A model generated the notes under the pieces. It was not told where the DNA came from. It saw only the letters and a list, made by a program, of their open reading frames with translations, and searched no databases. Shown in pieces: positions 8,799 to 18,079 of a DNA stretch of 49,206 nt. This DNA is from JAWUWD01 sp034112085 (lineage in GTDB: Bacteria > Bacteroidota > Bacteroidia > Cytophagales > Cyclobacteriaceae), in the NCBI GenBank assembly GCA_034112085.1, contig JAWUWD010000077.1, forward strand, positions 1-49,206, read 5' to 3'. Both the position numbers and the translations under genes were made by a program. Numbering within the stretch: position 1 is the stretch's first letter; each line of letters opens with the position of its first letter.

Positions 8799-11522
8799 AT
8801 GGACAAATATTCTTATATCGCAAATGCCCACGGTTCTTATATAGACGAACTATACAAGTCGTATCAAACTGATCCTGCTTCTATAGATGAATCATGGCAA
8901 AAATTCTTCGAAGGTTTTGAGTTTTCTCAACAAAAATATGGAGAAGATGGGCCTCAGCCTACTAGCTCAGCTTCTCCTAAGGAAATAGGGGTTAGAGATC
9001 TAATACATGCCTATAGAACCAGGGGTCACTTAGAAGCAAAAACCAATCCTGTCCGCCAGCGAAGAGATCGTAGCGCACTATTAGAGCTTGCTAACTTTAG
9101 GCTAGCCGATTCTGATATGGATACTGTTTTTGATGCGGGTAACGAACTGGGTATAGGGAAGGCAACACTGAAAGATATACTAGTCGCACTTAAAAGCATA
9201 TATACAGGGACAGTCGGTTTCGAGTATATGTATATCCGCCAACCAGAGATATTGAACTGGTTCAAAACAAAAAGTGAAAAAGAGGCTTTGGCCTTTAATC
9301 CTGTTACAGAAGAGAAAAAGAGAATTCTCTACAAACTCAATGAAGCGGTTGTTTTTGAGAACTTCCTTCACACGAAGTATATGGGGCAGAAAAGATTCTC
9401 ACTAGAAGGTGGTGAAACTACTATTCCAGCATTAGACGCATTGATCACTCATGGTGCCGATCTTGGTGTTGAGGAGTTTGTACTAGGTATGGCACATCGA
9501 GGCCGTCTCAATATATTGGTCAACATCATGGGTAAAACCTATGAGCAAGTATTCAACGAATTTGAAGGAACAGCCGCCCCAGACCTTACCATGGGTGATG
9601 GTGATGTGAAATACCACATGGGATTCTCAAGTCAAGTAGAAACCGCTTCTGGAAAAAAAGTGAATTTAAAATTGGCCCCTAATCCTTCTCACTTAGAAGC
9701 TGTCAATCCAGTAGTAGAAGGATTCACTAGAGCCAAAATAGATAAACAATACGAAGGTGATCCAAATAAGATCGTACCGATTCTTATCCATGGGGATGCT
9801 GCAGTTGCTGGACAAGGGATCGTATATGAAGTCACTCAAATGTCAAAGCTTGACAGTTATGCCACAGGTGGCACTATCCATTTTGTCATCAACAACCAAG
9901 TAGGATTTACTACAGACTTTGATGACGCTCGATCTAGCATCTATTGTACAGATGTAGCCAAGGTTGTTGATGCGCCTGTACTACATGTCAATGGTGACAA
10001 TCCAGAAGCAGTCGTCTTCTGTATGAAACTTGCCATTGAATTCAGACAGAAATTCAATACAGATATATTTATTGATATGGTGTGTTATAGACGTCATGGA
10101 CATAATGAAAGTGATGAGCCTAAGTTCACTCAGCCATCGCTCTACAACATAATATCTAAGCATCCCAATCCAAGAGAAGTCTACAACAAGAGCCTTATCG
10201 AAAGAGGAGATGTAGATGCTGAATTGGCAAAATCAATGGATAAGTCATTCAGAAGTGACTTGCAAGATCGCTTGAACTTAGTGAAGCAAAAAGCACTTCC
10301 TTACGAATATCAACAGTTGGAAAAGGAATGGAAAGAATTGCGCAGATCAACTCCTAAGGACTTTGACAAATCTCCTATGACGGGGGTTTCTCAAGAGATC
10401 ATTGACAAAGTTGCTAAAGCTTTGACTTCTATTCCAGATGGATTCAAACCGATCAAACAAATAGAAAAACAATTGAAGCAGCGTAAGGACATGTTCTTTA
10501 CTGACAAGAGCCTGAATTGGGCAGCTGCTGAGCTTTTGGCTTATGGATCAATAGTTACTGAAGGGCGAAGAGTTAGATTCACTGGGCAAGATGTTCAAAG
10601 AGGAACTTTTTCTCACAGACATTCAGTATTGCATGATGCTAATACTAACCAAGCGTACAATAGTCTTAACCACATAGAAGAAGGGCAAGCGAAATTCGAT
10701 ATTCACAACTCCTTCCTTTCTGAATTTGGCGTGCTCGGATTTGAGTTTGGCTATGCTATGGCTAATCCAAATGCCCTCGTAATATGGGAAGCACAGTTTG
10801 GTGATTTCGCCAATGGTGCGCAAGTAATGTTCGATCAGTTCATCGCTCCTTCTGAATCAAAGTGGCAAAGAATGAATGGACTAGTGATATTACTTCCTCA
10901 TGGCTACGAAGGTCAAGGACCTGAGCATTCTAATGCGCGTCCAGAAAGATTCTTGCAACTGTCGGCTGAGTATAATATGATCATCACGAACATAACAACT
11001 CCGGCCAACCTTTTCCATGCGATGAGAAGACAAATGACTTGGGAGTTTAGAAAGCCTTTGATCAACATGTCTCCTAAGTCACTATTGAGACATCCAAAAG
11101 TAGTGTCTCCTGTCGAAGAATTTATTTCTGGTTCATTCCAAGAAGTAATTGGTGACAGCTATGTGGATAAGAAAAAGGTCAAGAAGGTGTTACTATGTAC
11201 AGGTAAAATCTATTTTGACCTCTACGAAGAGCAACAAAAGAACAAGCGTAAGGATGTTGCCATAATAAGAATAGAACAACTCCATCCATTCCCTGAAGCA
11301 CAAATCGATAAGATTATAGATAGTTATACAGCTGAGAAAATATTCTGGGTACAAGAAGAGCCTGTCAATATGGGAGCTTGGACCTATATTTTACGCTCTT
11401 ATTTCAAACGCAAAGACTTGGAGATCGTGGCTAGGAAGCCTAGTGCATCTCCTGCTACAGGATATGCGAAAGTTCATGCCCAAGAGCAAGAGCGAATTGT
11501 AAGAGCTGCATTCGATAGATAA
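8799..11522 (+). CDS. sucA: 2-oxoglutarate dehydrogenase E1 component
   Basis: A thiamine-diphosphate enzyme that decarboxylates 2-oxoglutarate and passes the succinyl group to the lipoyl arms of E2 (TCA cycle, cytoplasm). The 907-residue length is close to the usual 900-930. The N-terminal E2-binding segment is typical (YIDELYKSYQTDPASIDESW, about 12-31). Further landmarks are GMAHRGRLNILVN, NPSHLEAVNPVVEG, IHGDAAVAGQGIVYE (cofactor region), FTGQDVQRGTFSHRH and the C-terminal transketolase-like half with WEAQFGDFANGAQ. It is the first gene of an operon with sucB (40-nt gap) and, two genes further on, lpdA. The ATG at 8799 lies just after a good -7 box and opens the conserved N-terminus. Confidence 0.97.
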   Translation: MDKYSYIANAHGSYIDELYKSYQTDPASIDESWQKFFEGFEFSQQKYGEDGPQPTSSASPKEIGVRDLIHAYRTRGHLEAKTNPVRQRRDRSALLELANFRLADSDMDTVFDAGNELGIGKATLKDILVALKSIYTGTVGFEYMYIRQPEILNWFKTKSEKEALAFNPVTEEKKRILYKLNEAVVFENFLHTKYMGQKRFSLEGGETTIPALDALITHGADLGVEEFVLGMAHRGRLNILVNIMGKTYEQVFNEFEGTAAPDLTMGDGDVKYHMGFSSQVETASGKKVNLKLAPNPSHLEAVNPVVEGFTRAKIDKQYEGDPNKIVPILIHGDAAVAGQGIVYEVTQMSKLDSYATGGTIHFVINNQVGFTTDFDDARSSIYCTDVAKVVDAPVLHVNGDNPEAVVFCMKLAIEFRQKFNTDIFIDMVCYRRHGHNESDEPKFTQPSLYNIISKHPNPREVYNKSLIERGDVDAELAKSMDKSFRSDLQDRLNLVKQKALPYEYQQLEKEWKELRRSTPKDFDKSPMTGVSQEIIDKVAKALTSIPDGFKPIKQIEKQLKQRKDMFFTDKSLNWAAAELLAYGSIVTEGRRVRFTGQDVQRGTFSHRHSVLHDANTNQAYNSLNHIEEGQAKFDIHNSFLSEFGVLGFEFGYAMANPNALVIWEAQFGDFANGAQVMFDQFIAPSESKWQRMNGLVILLPHGYEGQGPEHSNARPERFLQLSAEYNMIITNITTPANLFHAMRRQMTWEFRKPLINMSPKSLLRHPKVVSPVEEFISGSFQEVIGDSYVDKKKVKKVLLCTGKIYFDLYEEQQKNKRKDVAIIRIEQLHPFPEAQIDKIIDSYTAEKIFWVQEEPVNMGAWTYILRSYFKRKDLEIVARKPSASPATGYAKVHAQEQERIVRAAFDR

Positions 11523-11562
11523 TCCTTCAAAACATAGATAAAGACATTCAAATAATATAATC

Positions 11563-13098
11563 ATGAGTATAGAAATCAAAGTCCCTACCGTTGGTGAATC
11601 GATCACAGAAGTAACCCTAGCCACCTGGCTAAAAAGTGATGGAGACCACGTAGAAGTTGACGAGATCATTGCTGAGCTCGAATCAGATAAAGCTACGTTT
11701 GAATTGCCTGCTGAAGGTGCTGGTACTCTTAGAATAGTCGCTCAAGAAGGTGATACTATCGAAATAGGAGCCACTATCTGTACAATAGATACCGATGCCT
11801 CTGGTGCTGCATCTAGCGCGCCAGCTGCTAGTGCTGTTCGGACTGAGACTGACTCCTCTGAAGCAAAAGCTACAGGAGAAGTGAGAGACATGGTCGTACC
11901 AACAGTCGGTGAGTCTATCACAGAAGTGACTATATCTGGATGGCTAAAAGAAGATGGAGACTACATCGAAATGGATGAGATCATCGCTGAGGTTGACTCT
12001 GACAAAGCGACTTTTGAATTGCCGGCAGAAGGTAATGGTATATTGAGGATAATTGCAAAAGAAGACGATGTACTAGAAATCGGTGGTCTTATTTGTAAAA
12101 TCGAAATTATGGAAGGTGGCGCACCTGCTGCAAACGCTGCAACGACTGAAACAACTGCCTCGCCAACATCAGCAAGCAATGATACTACCTACGCCACTGG
12201 ACATGCCTCACCAGCAGCATCAAAAATATTAAGCGAAAGAGGGATCGAGCCATCAACAGTCAAAGGTACTGGTGTAGACGGTCGCATCACTAAAGAAGAT
12301 GCTGAGAAAGCACAAAAGCAAGCACCTGCTGCTCCTAAAACTCCAAGCAAACCTGCTGCTTCTACACCTGCTCCTCCAGTATTTACGGGAGGAGTAAGTA
12401 GAGGAGAACGTAGAGAGAAAATGACTTCTCTTCGCAAGACCGTTGCTAAGCGACTGGTAACTGTGAAGAACGAAACAGCTATGCTGACTACTTTCAACGA
12501 AGTAGATATGAAGCCTATCATGGACTTGCGTAAGCAATACAAAGAGCAGTTTAAGGAAAAGCATGGCGTAGGACTTGGGTTCATGTCATTTTTCGCGAAA
12601 GCATGTTGTGTCGCTCTACAGGAGTGGCCAGCAGTCAATGGTAAAATTGATGGTAATGAAATGATCTTCAATGACTACTGTGATATCTCGATTGCTGTCT
12701 CCGCTCCAAAAGGATTGGTCGTACCAGTGATTAGAAATGCTGAAGCGCTTGACTTCAAAGGCATTGAAAGTGAAGTGGTCAGACTAGCCACTAAGGCCAG
12801 GGACAATAAGTTGACGATAGATGAAATGACTGGAGGAACATTCACTTTGACCAATGGTGGAGTATTTGGATCAATGATGTCAACCCCTATCATCAACGCT
12901 CCTCAATCTGCGATTTTAGGAATGCATAATATTGTACAACGTGCCGTTGTGGTCAATGGTGAAATTGTGATAAGACCAATGATGTATTTAGCGCTCTCTT
13001 ATGATCATAGAATTATCGATGGAAAAGAATCGGTAAGCTTCTTGGTAAGAGTAAAACAGCTATTGGAAGATCCAACCAGACTTCTTTTGAATGTATAA
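11563..13098 (+). CDS. sucB: 2-oxoglutarate dehydrogenase E2 (dihydrolipoyl succinyltransferase) with two lipoyl domains
   Basis: The 511-residue E2 core carries succinyl groups on lipoyl-lysines and transfers them to CoA. Domains in order: lipoyl domain 1 (about 1-77, modified Lys in ESDKATFELPAEG, K43), an Ala/Ser-rich linker, lipoyl domain 2 (about 107-185, DSDKATFELPAEG), a second linker, the E1/E3-binding domain (about 215-255, ASPAASKILSERGIEPS) and the catalytic domain with YDHRIIDGKESV near the C-terminus. The E. coli enzyme has a single lipoyl domain and about 405 residues; the extra domain is visible here as an internal duplication. That this is E2 of the 2-oxoglutarate rather than the pyruvate complex follows from its place directly after sucA. 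Its stop codon abuts the next ATG. Confidence 0.95.
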   Translation: MSIEIKVPTVGESITEVTLATWLKSDGDHVEVDEIIAELESDKATFELPAEGAGTLRIVAQEGDTIEIGATICTIDTDASGAASSAPAASAVRTETDSSEAKATGEVRDMVVPTVGESITEVTISGWLKEDGDYIEMDEIIAEVDSDKATFELPAEGNGILRIIAKEDDVLEIGGLICKIEIMEGGAPAANAATTETTASPTSASNDTTYATGHASPAASKILSERGIEPSTVKGTGVDGRITKEDAEKAQKQAPAAPKTPSKPAASTPAPPVFTGGVSRGERREKMTSLRKTVAKRLVTVKNETAMLTTFNEVDMKPIMDLRKQYKEQFKEKHGVGLGFMSFFAKACCVALQEWPAVNGKIDGNEMIFNDYCDISIAVSAPKGLVVPVIRNAEALDFKGIESEVVRLATKARDNKLTIDEMTGGTFTLTNGGVFGSMMSTPIINAPQSAILGMHNIVQRAVVVNGEIVIRPMMYLALSYDHRIIDGKESVSFLVRVKQLLEDPTRLLLNV

Positions 13099-13533
13099 AT
13101 GATGCGTAGACCAATCCTTTATATTCTGTCAGTTTTCTCCCTAGTAGTAATATCTATCATAGGCTCTGGGTGTAGTTTCTTTTGTGATGGAAGTGTAGGT
13201 GAGCCTACATTTTCACTCACTATTAGTGAGTCTCTTAATGTTTCAAAGATATATGCTTTGGTAGATAATGAATTGGGAAAACAGATTGGTGATAACAATC
13301 CGTTCTACAATGAACTTCCAGTAGATATGAACTCACAATCGGTGGTTTATGTTTTTGAGCAATCAGGGCAAGCAGACACATTAGAAATTCTATATGAAAT
13401 CAAAACGGAAGTAGAATCTAGGGTTTGTGGTCTCAGAGTACGAACTGATAATGTTGAGTTAGGAGCAAGAACTACTTTTACTGATGTAGTGATTGATGAT
13501 AGTTATAGTTACACCGAAATCACTGTCAATTGA
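13099..13533 (+). CDS. Small predicted lipoprotein in the suc operon (possible DUF6452)
   Basis: A 144-residue protein with a hydrophobic N-terminus and a lipobox-like IIGSGC (Cys about 25), so probably an outer-membrane-directed lipoprotein. The rest is a small beta-rich domain with two further Cys (FCDG near the anchor, VCGLRV near 113), typical of a disulphide-held periplasmic fold. The start ATG follows the sucB stop without a gap and a second ATG follows immediately; either could serve. It overlaps the next gene by four bases. The arrangement (small Cys-containing lipoprotein plus a 220-residue barrel-like partner) recalls the DUF6452/DUF6048 pair of Bacteroidota. I suggest that from memory of the families and have not verified it. 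Its location between E2 and E3 genes gives no functional link beyond co-transcription. Confidence 0.7.
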   Translation: MMRRPILYILSVFSLVVISIIGSGCSFFCDGSVGEPTFSLTISESLNVSKIYALVDNELGKQIGDNNPFYNELPVDMNSQSVVYVFEQSGQADTLEILYEIKTEVESRVCGLRVRTDNVELGARTTFTDVVIDDSYSYTEITVN

Positions 13534-14198
13534 GGAACGTCATCGTCACCATACTCTTAATTATTTGCACTTTAAATGTGTCATTCAGCCAAGTAGATAG
13601 CACTGATAGTAAAAATAGACACGTTTATATTGGTCTTGAATTATTCAAGCCTTTACACTGGGCATTAAAAGGAAACGCAACTGTCATTGAGCCTGAGATC
13701 ACTTATCAAAGGAAGAACATCTTTTATAGGGCCTCTTTGGGTTACGCAAATATTCAGTCCAACATTTATGATGAGTTAGACTATCAGGTGATCGGCTCTT
13801 ACTTCAAATTAGGAATGGGAGTTGAATTAGACTACTTCTCTAATCCTGACAATAAAAATGACCTAATATTAGGTGCCAATTTGATTTTTTCAAATTACGA
13901 TGAAACGGGTGATGCCTTTTTCGAGGGAAATTATTTTGACGATCTACATACGGAACTAACTCAAGAAAACTCGACTAGAGGCATTGAAGCGTATTTTACG
14001 TTTCGTGAAGAAATCTCGCAACGACTCTTCTTTTCATTCTCATCGCGATTTGCTTATGTAGTTAGCAAATTACAACAAGAAGTATTTCCTGTTTATTACG
14101 CTCCAGGATTCGGGATAGTTAATATTCTTGGTAGTAGAAACACAAACAATAGGCTAACAGGTGGTCTTTCAATAAAATTAGAATATCAATTACGCTAA
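13530..14198 (+). CDS. Outer-membrane beta-barrel-like protein in the suc operon (possible DUF6048)
   Basis: 222 residues with a signal peptide (RNVIVTILLIICTLNVSFSQ). The rest shows alternating aromatic/polar strands (YIGLELFKPLHWALKG, IFYRASLGYANIQ, YFKLGMGVELDYF, GGLSIKLEYQLR) as in small outer-membrane barrels, and ends in Leu-Arg. The start is a TTG inside TTGA, overlapping the preceding stop (translational coupling); no ATG gives a full signal peptide. The pairing with the upstream lipoprotein suggests that the two act together at the outer membrane. It ends 11 nt before lpdA. Family assignment to DUF6048 is tentative. Confidence 0.7.
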   Translation: MRNVIVTILLIICTLNVSFSQVDSTDSKNRHVYIGLELFKPLHWALKGNATVIEPEITYQRKNIFYRASLGYANIQSNIYDELDYQVIGSYFKLGMGVELDYFSNPDNKNDLILGANLIFSNYDETGDAFFEGNYFDDLHTELTQENSTRGIEAYFTFREEISQRLFFSFSSRFAYVVSKLQQEVFPVYYAPGFGIVNILGSRNTNNRLTGGLSIKLEYQLR

Positions 14199-14209
14199 CT
14201 AATAATATT

Positions 14210-15610
14210 ATGCAATACGATGTAACAGTAATAGGTTCAGGACCAGGCGGATATGTCGCGGCCATCAGATGTGCTCAACTTGGCTTCAAAACTGCCCTTA
14301 TAGAAAAATACAATGTGCTCGGAGGTACTTGTCTCAATGTTGGATGTATTCCTTCCAAAGCACTCTTGGACTCTTCACATCACTTCCATGAAGCGGAGCA
14401 CAACTTTGCTACTCATGGCATCATCATCAATAAGCCTAAGGTGGACTTCAAACAGATGATTCAACGAAAACGCGAAGTTGTAGAGCAAACAACAGGCGGA
14501 ATCGACTATTTGATGAAGAAAAATAAAATTGATGTATTGACTGGATTTGGATCATTCATTGATAAAAACACTATTAAAATTACTCCAGAGAAGGGTGATT
14601 CTACTGAAATCAAAACTGATAAAGTCATCATTGCAACGGGTTCTAAGCCATCTTCTCTTCCTTTTATCAAAATAGATAAGAAGCGAGTAATCACTAGTAC
14701 TGAAGCATTGGAATTGAAAGAAATACCAAAGCACATGATCGTAATCGGTGGTGGTGTGATTGGTGTTGAGCTAGGTTCTGTCTATGCAAAACTTGGTTCT
14801 AAAGTGACTGTTGTGGAATATCTGGATCGCATCATTCCAACGATGGATAGCGCCATGGGTAAAGACCTAGGTCGTTCATTAAAAAAACTGGGCTTCGATA
14901 TCAAGACTAGTCATAAAGTAACTGCTGTTGCTACTAAAGGCAAAGAGGTCATAGTGACTGCTGAAAACAAGAAAGGCGAAAAAGTTGAAATCAAAGGAGA
15001 TTACTGTTTGGTATCTATAGGTAGAAGTCCTTATACTAAGGGACTTGGTCTAGAAAATGCAGGCGTAAAAGTAACTGATAGAGGCCAGATAGAAACTGAC
15101 ACTCATTTAAAGACAAATGTAGATAATATCTACGCGATAGGTGATGTCGTAAAAGGTGCTATGCTCGCGCATAAGGCAGAAGAAGAAGGCACAATGGTCG
15201 CAGAACAAATGGCAGGACAGAAACCTCACATCGACTACAACTTGATCCCAGGAGTCGTTTATACATGGCCAGAAGTAGCCAGTGTAGGGCAGACTGAGGA
15301 GCAACTCAAAGAATCTGGAAGAGCCTACAAATCAGGTGCTTTCCAATTCAGAGCATTGGGACGAGCGAGAGCCAGTATGGACATCGATGGACAAGTGAAA
15401 GTACTCGCTGATAAAAATACTGATGAGATTCTTGGTGTACATATTATTGGTGCTCGAGCGGCAGACATGATCGCAGCAGCTGTCACAGCAATGGAATACC
15501 GTGCGTCTGCTGAAGATGTCTCTCGTATGTCACATGCGCATCCAACTTATATGGAGGCCGTCAAAGAAGCTTGTTTGGCAGCTACTGACAATAGACCAAT
15601 ACACGCATAA
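14210..15610 (+). CDS. lpdA: Dihydrolipoyl dehydrogenase (E3)
   Basis: This flavoenzyme reoxidises dihydrolipoyl groups of the 2-oxoglutarate (and usually pyruvate) dehydrogenase complex with NAD+. 466 residues, the usual length. The N-terminal FAD-binding motif is VIGSGPGGYVAA (about 7-18). The redox-active disulphide is in GGTCLNVGCIPSKAL (Cys about 42 and 47), the NAD-binding motif is VIGGGVIGVELGSVYAKLG (about 180-198), the second FAD motif is YAIGDV, and the C-terminal catalytic His-Glu pair lies in HAHPTYMEAVKEA. Last gene of the suc operon; a strong terminator follows at 15695. Confidence 0.97.
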   Translation: MQYDVTVIGSGPGGYVAAIRCAQLGFKTALIEKYNVLGGTCLNVGCIPSKALLDSSHHFHEAEHNFATHGIIINKPKVDFKQMIQRKREVVEQTTGGIDYLMKKNKIDVLTGFGSFIDKNTIKITPEKGDSTEIKTDKVIIATGSKPSSLPFIKIDKKRVITSTEALELKEIPKHMIVIGGGVIGVELGSVYAKLGSKVTVVEYLDRIIPTMDSAMGKDLGRSLKKLGFDIKTSHKVTAVATKGKEVIVTAENKKGEKVEIKGDYCLVSIGRSPYTKGLGLENAGVKVTDRGQIETDTHLKTNVDNIYAIGDVVKGAMLAHKAEEEGTMVAEQMAGQKPHIDYNLIPGVVYTWPEVASVGQTEEQLKESGRAYKSGAFQFRALGRARASMDIDGQVKVLADKNTDEILGVHIIGARAADMIAAAVTAMEYRASAEDVSRMSHAHPTYMEAVKEACLAATDNRPIHA

Positions 15611-15694
15611 TGTTTGACAGGAGACTCCTATGAAAACAGTAGTCTCGTACTCTAATTATTTAGATTCGCGTGTGTACTGGAATGACTAAAACGA

Positions 15695-15718
15695 GCGAGG
15701 AAGATTCCTCGCTTTTTT
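15695..15718 (+). terminator. Terminator of the suc operon
   Basis: GCGAGGAA and TTCCTCGC form a near-perfect stem with a tiny ga loop, followed by TTTTTT (15713-15718). It lies 85 nt after lpdA and ends 3 nt before the next start codon, so the downstream permease needs its own transcription signal or readthrough. Confidence 0.9.
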
Positions 15719-15721
15719 AAT

Positions 15722-16501
15722 ATGCAGATGACCCTATCACTCTTCGGAGAACAGTATCTTCTTTATAAACTAGCCTTCGCATTTCTGATAGGGTTGATCT
15801 CCTCCTTTTATGGAGGCATCACCGGAGGAGCAGGCATGTTAGCACTACCAGCACTCATCGCCTTAGGCTTTCCTCCCGAAATAGCCCTCGCCACTAATAA
15901 AATGGGAGACTTGGCGAGATTCACTACTTCCACTATCCCATTCTTTCGATCTAGAAATATCGATTGGAAATTGGTTTGGATATTTATTCCGCTGGCCATA
16001 CTAGGAGGAATCATGGGCCCCATTCTTCTTAAAGATCTGGCCGGCTACAACTTATCGCTATTGATCGGTATTGTCATCCTAGCGATGGCACCTGTTGCAT
16101 TTATTAGTAAGAAGTTTGGTATTGAAGAGTCCGACCCAAATCGATCGAGAAAAAGAGTGGGGTATCTAGCTTACTTTATCGTTGTACTCTATGGTGCCAC
16201 GCTACAAGTGGCTTCTGGAGTTATGCTCATTTATGTATTGATCTGGTTCTTTGGGAGAACCTTTATCCAAGCCAACGCTACCAATACCATCATTTGGCTA
16301 GTGATCACGATAACCTCATTGATTTCATTCGCCTACTACGGCATGATCGATTATGGCACAGGAGTAACTCTTATGTTCGGCTCCTCCATCGGTGGTTACT
16401 TAGGCGCTCATACGGCTGTGAAGAAAGGGAATACTTGGGTGAAGAAACTCTTCATTCTGTTGATAGTGATTATGGCACTGAAGGTATTGGTGTTTGGGTG
16501 A
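15722..16501 (+). CDS. Sulfite exporter TauE/SafE family membrane protein
   Basis: 259 residues with about eight hydrophobic segments and the two half-repeats characteristic of the TauE/SafE family (SSFYGGITGGAGMLALPALIALGF near the N-terminus; AHTAVKKGNTWVKKLFILLI at the C-terminus). Family members move sulphite, sulphonates or other small organic anions across the inner membrane; the substrate here cannot be told from sequence. The ATG at 15722 is only 3 nt after the suc terminator, so the 5' leader must overlap that hairpin. A downstream Met (codon 3) is an alternative start. The following 239 nt hold no recognisable gene. Confidence 0.88.
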   Translation: MQMTLSLFGEQYLLYKLAFAFLIGLISSFYGGITGGAGMLALPALIALGFPPEIALATNKMGDLARFTTSTIPFFRSRNIDWKLVWIFIPLAILGGIMGPILLKDLAGYNLSLLIGIVILAMAPVAFISKKFGIEESDPNRSRKRVGYLAYFIVVLYGATLQVASGVMLIYVLIWFFGRTFIQANATNTIIWLVITITSLISFAYYGMIDYGTGVTLMFGSSIGGYLGAHTAVKKGNTWVKKLFILLIVIMALKVLVFG

Positions 16502-16740
16502 TCTTCATAAAAGCAAAATTTCTACCTTCCTATAAGAACAACTGCACATTCACTTATATATCCAACGGGTGCCTTCAGGCTAATAAGCTGGAGATGGGGT
16601 AATTCAATTAACAAAACGTATTAATATCTGGGCTTTCTTAAAATGTTTCTGCTTTAACTATATTTAAATAACTATATTTATTTTTTATTACACATTACTA
16701 ATATATTTAATTCAAGTTATGTTAAGAACAAATTAATAAT

Positions 16741-17376
16741 ATGGATGCCATAGATATATTTTCACTCGTATCCTCAATTACATCAATTGTTTTAGGCATC
16801 ACAGCCATTGTACTATCTATAGTTTTCTATAAAATGTCTGAAAGAATGTCTCGAGAGAATGAGAAAATATCCAATAGAGTTGAATCGAATGTATCAAAAT
16901 TGGAAGCTCTATTCAATAAATTATATTCTGGAACATTTGATATAATGAAAGAAACTGTGACTGATATGAGAAAACATGTCTATAAATCAGAAAAAGGTTC
17001 GGTTAATGGAGAAGATAATGAGCTAATTTTACAAGCCACAATTTCAGAGTTATCTGGTCAAATGAAAGAATTAAAATCTCACAAAATAGATGAAAAACAA
17101 GTTAAAGAATTAGTCAATGACATATTGACAAAGTCAAAACAAGTAGAATCTGACATAAAGAATGACAAAATTAGACTAGAAATTATTAAGTTCTTGAAAA
17201 CTAATGGGCCAGCCACTTATAGGCGAATTCAAAAACATTTAGAGCAGTTGGGATTGGATGAAGGTTTATTTAAGGAACTTCAGAAAATGGCTAATGAAGG
17301 CATTGTTGTAGATCTATTTGAACCACACGAAGATGGATTCGCCATTGGCATGGATACGGATATCTATTTAAGATAA
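16741..17376 (+). CDS. Membrane-anchored coiled-coil protein, unknown function
   Basis: 211 residues. One N-terminal transmembrane helix (about 8-33, SLVSSITSIVLGITAIVLSI) is followed by a charged, probably coiled-coil region (about 35-145). A compact C-terminal segment (about 147-211: EIIKFLKTNGPATYRRIQKH, ELQKMANEGIVVDLF) reads like a small winged-helix fold with a recognition-helix pattern. I do not recognise a named family. The base composition is more AT-rich than in the neighbouring suc genes, and it stands alone with an AT-rich upstream region. A role as a membrane-tethered regulator or phage-defence accessory would be guesswork. Confidence 0.65.
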   Translation: MDAIDIFSLVSSITSIVLGITAIVLSIVFYKMSERMSRENEKISNRVESNVSKLEALFNKLYSGTFDIMKETVTDMRKHVYKSEKGSVNGEDNELILQATISELSGQMKELKSHKIDEKQVKELVNDILTKSKQVESDIKNDKIRLEIIKFLKTNGPATYRRIQKHLEQLGLDEGLFKELQKMANEGIVVDLFEPHEDGFAIGMDTDIYLR

Positions 17377-17446
17377 AACAAGTATGACGCTAAATTAATA
17401 TCCATCTCGAATGTCAGCTTATTCCTAAACCACAAAGTTAAACCTG

Positions 17447-17560
17447 TTAGCTAGTTCCCCCAGCCAACTTTCTCACTCCACTCTTATAAGTCTGTCCGAT
17501 AGGAATTTCATCATTCTCGATGATCGTGTGATTGCCAGTAACCAGTTGATTTATTAAATG
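17447..17560 (-). pseudogene. Remnant of a LytTR DNA-binding domain (C-terminal end)
   Basis: Reading the minus strand gives NHTIIENDEIPIGQTYKSGV then RKLAGG and a stop. This matches the last 30 or so residues of the intact LytTR regulator at 18080-18784 (NRIMIEDHEIPIGQTYKS.VSKLIGG). Homology extends upstream through FNK.(I)N with a one-base deletion and then stops. No start and no receiver domain are present. It lies just downstream of the DoxX-like gene on the same strand. Confidence 0.8.
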
Positions 17561-17610
17561 AATTATACCCTTGCATATAGCGTATTGCAAGAACACAAGT
17601 CATTCATTTG

Positions 17611-17979
17611 TTAAGCACTAATATTGTCCAATTTTCGATTATAAAAGTAAGATACTGCCACCAGCACCAACCCTCCCATCGCTAGAATTTCTCCTCCATC
17701 ACCAGCATTATTATGAGCACCTGCCGCAAGTAGTAAGTCAAAAAAAAATCCCGCATAAGCCCATTCTTTGAGCATTTTGAACTTATTCGACCATATAGCG
17801 ACTAATCCTAGAATCTTAGCAATCGCTAACGGGTATATGATGAAAGTTGGAAAACCCAACCTCAAGAATGTTTCTCTCACCATTTCATTTTGCACAAAAT
17901 ACATTGTCGCACTAAAAGTCATCAGCAAGGTCAACAACGCTGTAGCAATTCTGTAAATCCATAAGTCACTCTTCTTCAT
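17611..17979 (-). CDS. DoxX-like family membrane protein
   Basis: 122 residues with four transmembrane helices (about 7-25, 42-60, 72-87, 95-113), matching the DoxX-like family in length and topology (MYFVQNEMVRETFLRLGFP, AKILGLVAIW, AYAGFFFDLLLAAGAH). Members are small inner-membrane proteins, some tied to thiol/oxidative stress or quinone chemistry; the function here is unknown. A 10-bp perfect palindrome sits 33-54 nt upstream of its start, so it is probably controlled by a dedicated repressor not encoded nearby. It is co-oriented with the LytTR/LytS pair 100 nt upstream. A decayed copy of the gene exists at 29515-29613. Confidence 0.85.
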   Translation of the reverse strand: MKKSDLWIYRIATALLTLLMTFSATMYFVQNEMVRETFLRLGFPTFIIYPLAIAKILGLVAIWSNKFKMLKEWAYAGFFFDLLLAAGAHNNAGDGGEILAMGGLVLVAVSYFYNRKLDNISA

Positions 17980-18011
17980 AATAGCTGTTTTTTTTAGTTC
18001 ATTAACACGGT

Positions 18012-18033
18012 ATTATTTACCAAGGTAAATAAT
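18012..18033 (-). promoter_or_regulatory. Palindromic operator upstream of the DoxX-like gene
   Basis: ATTATTTACC-AA-GGTAAATAAT is a perfect 10-bp inverted repeat with a 2-nt spacer. It lies between the LytTR regulator gene and the DoxX gene, within the expected promoter zone of the latter. The form (TTTACC..GGTAAA) is typical of a dimeric winged-helix repressor site (HxlR/MarR/TetR-type); the actual regulator is not known. Confidence 0.7.
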
Positions 18034-18079
18034 TAATAGAAACAACGTTTACTTAATGTCTTCATACTAGAAGAATGAA

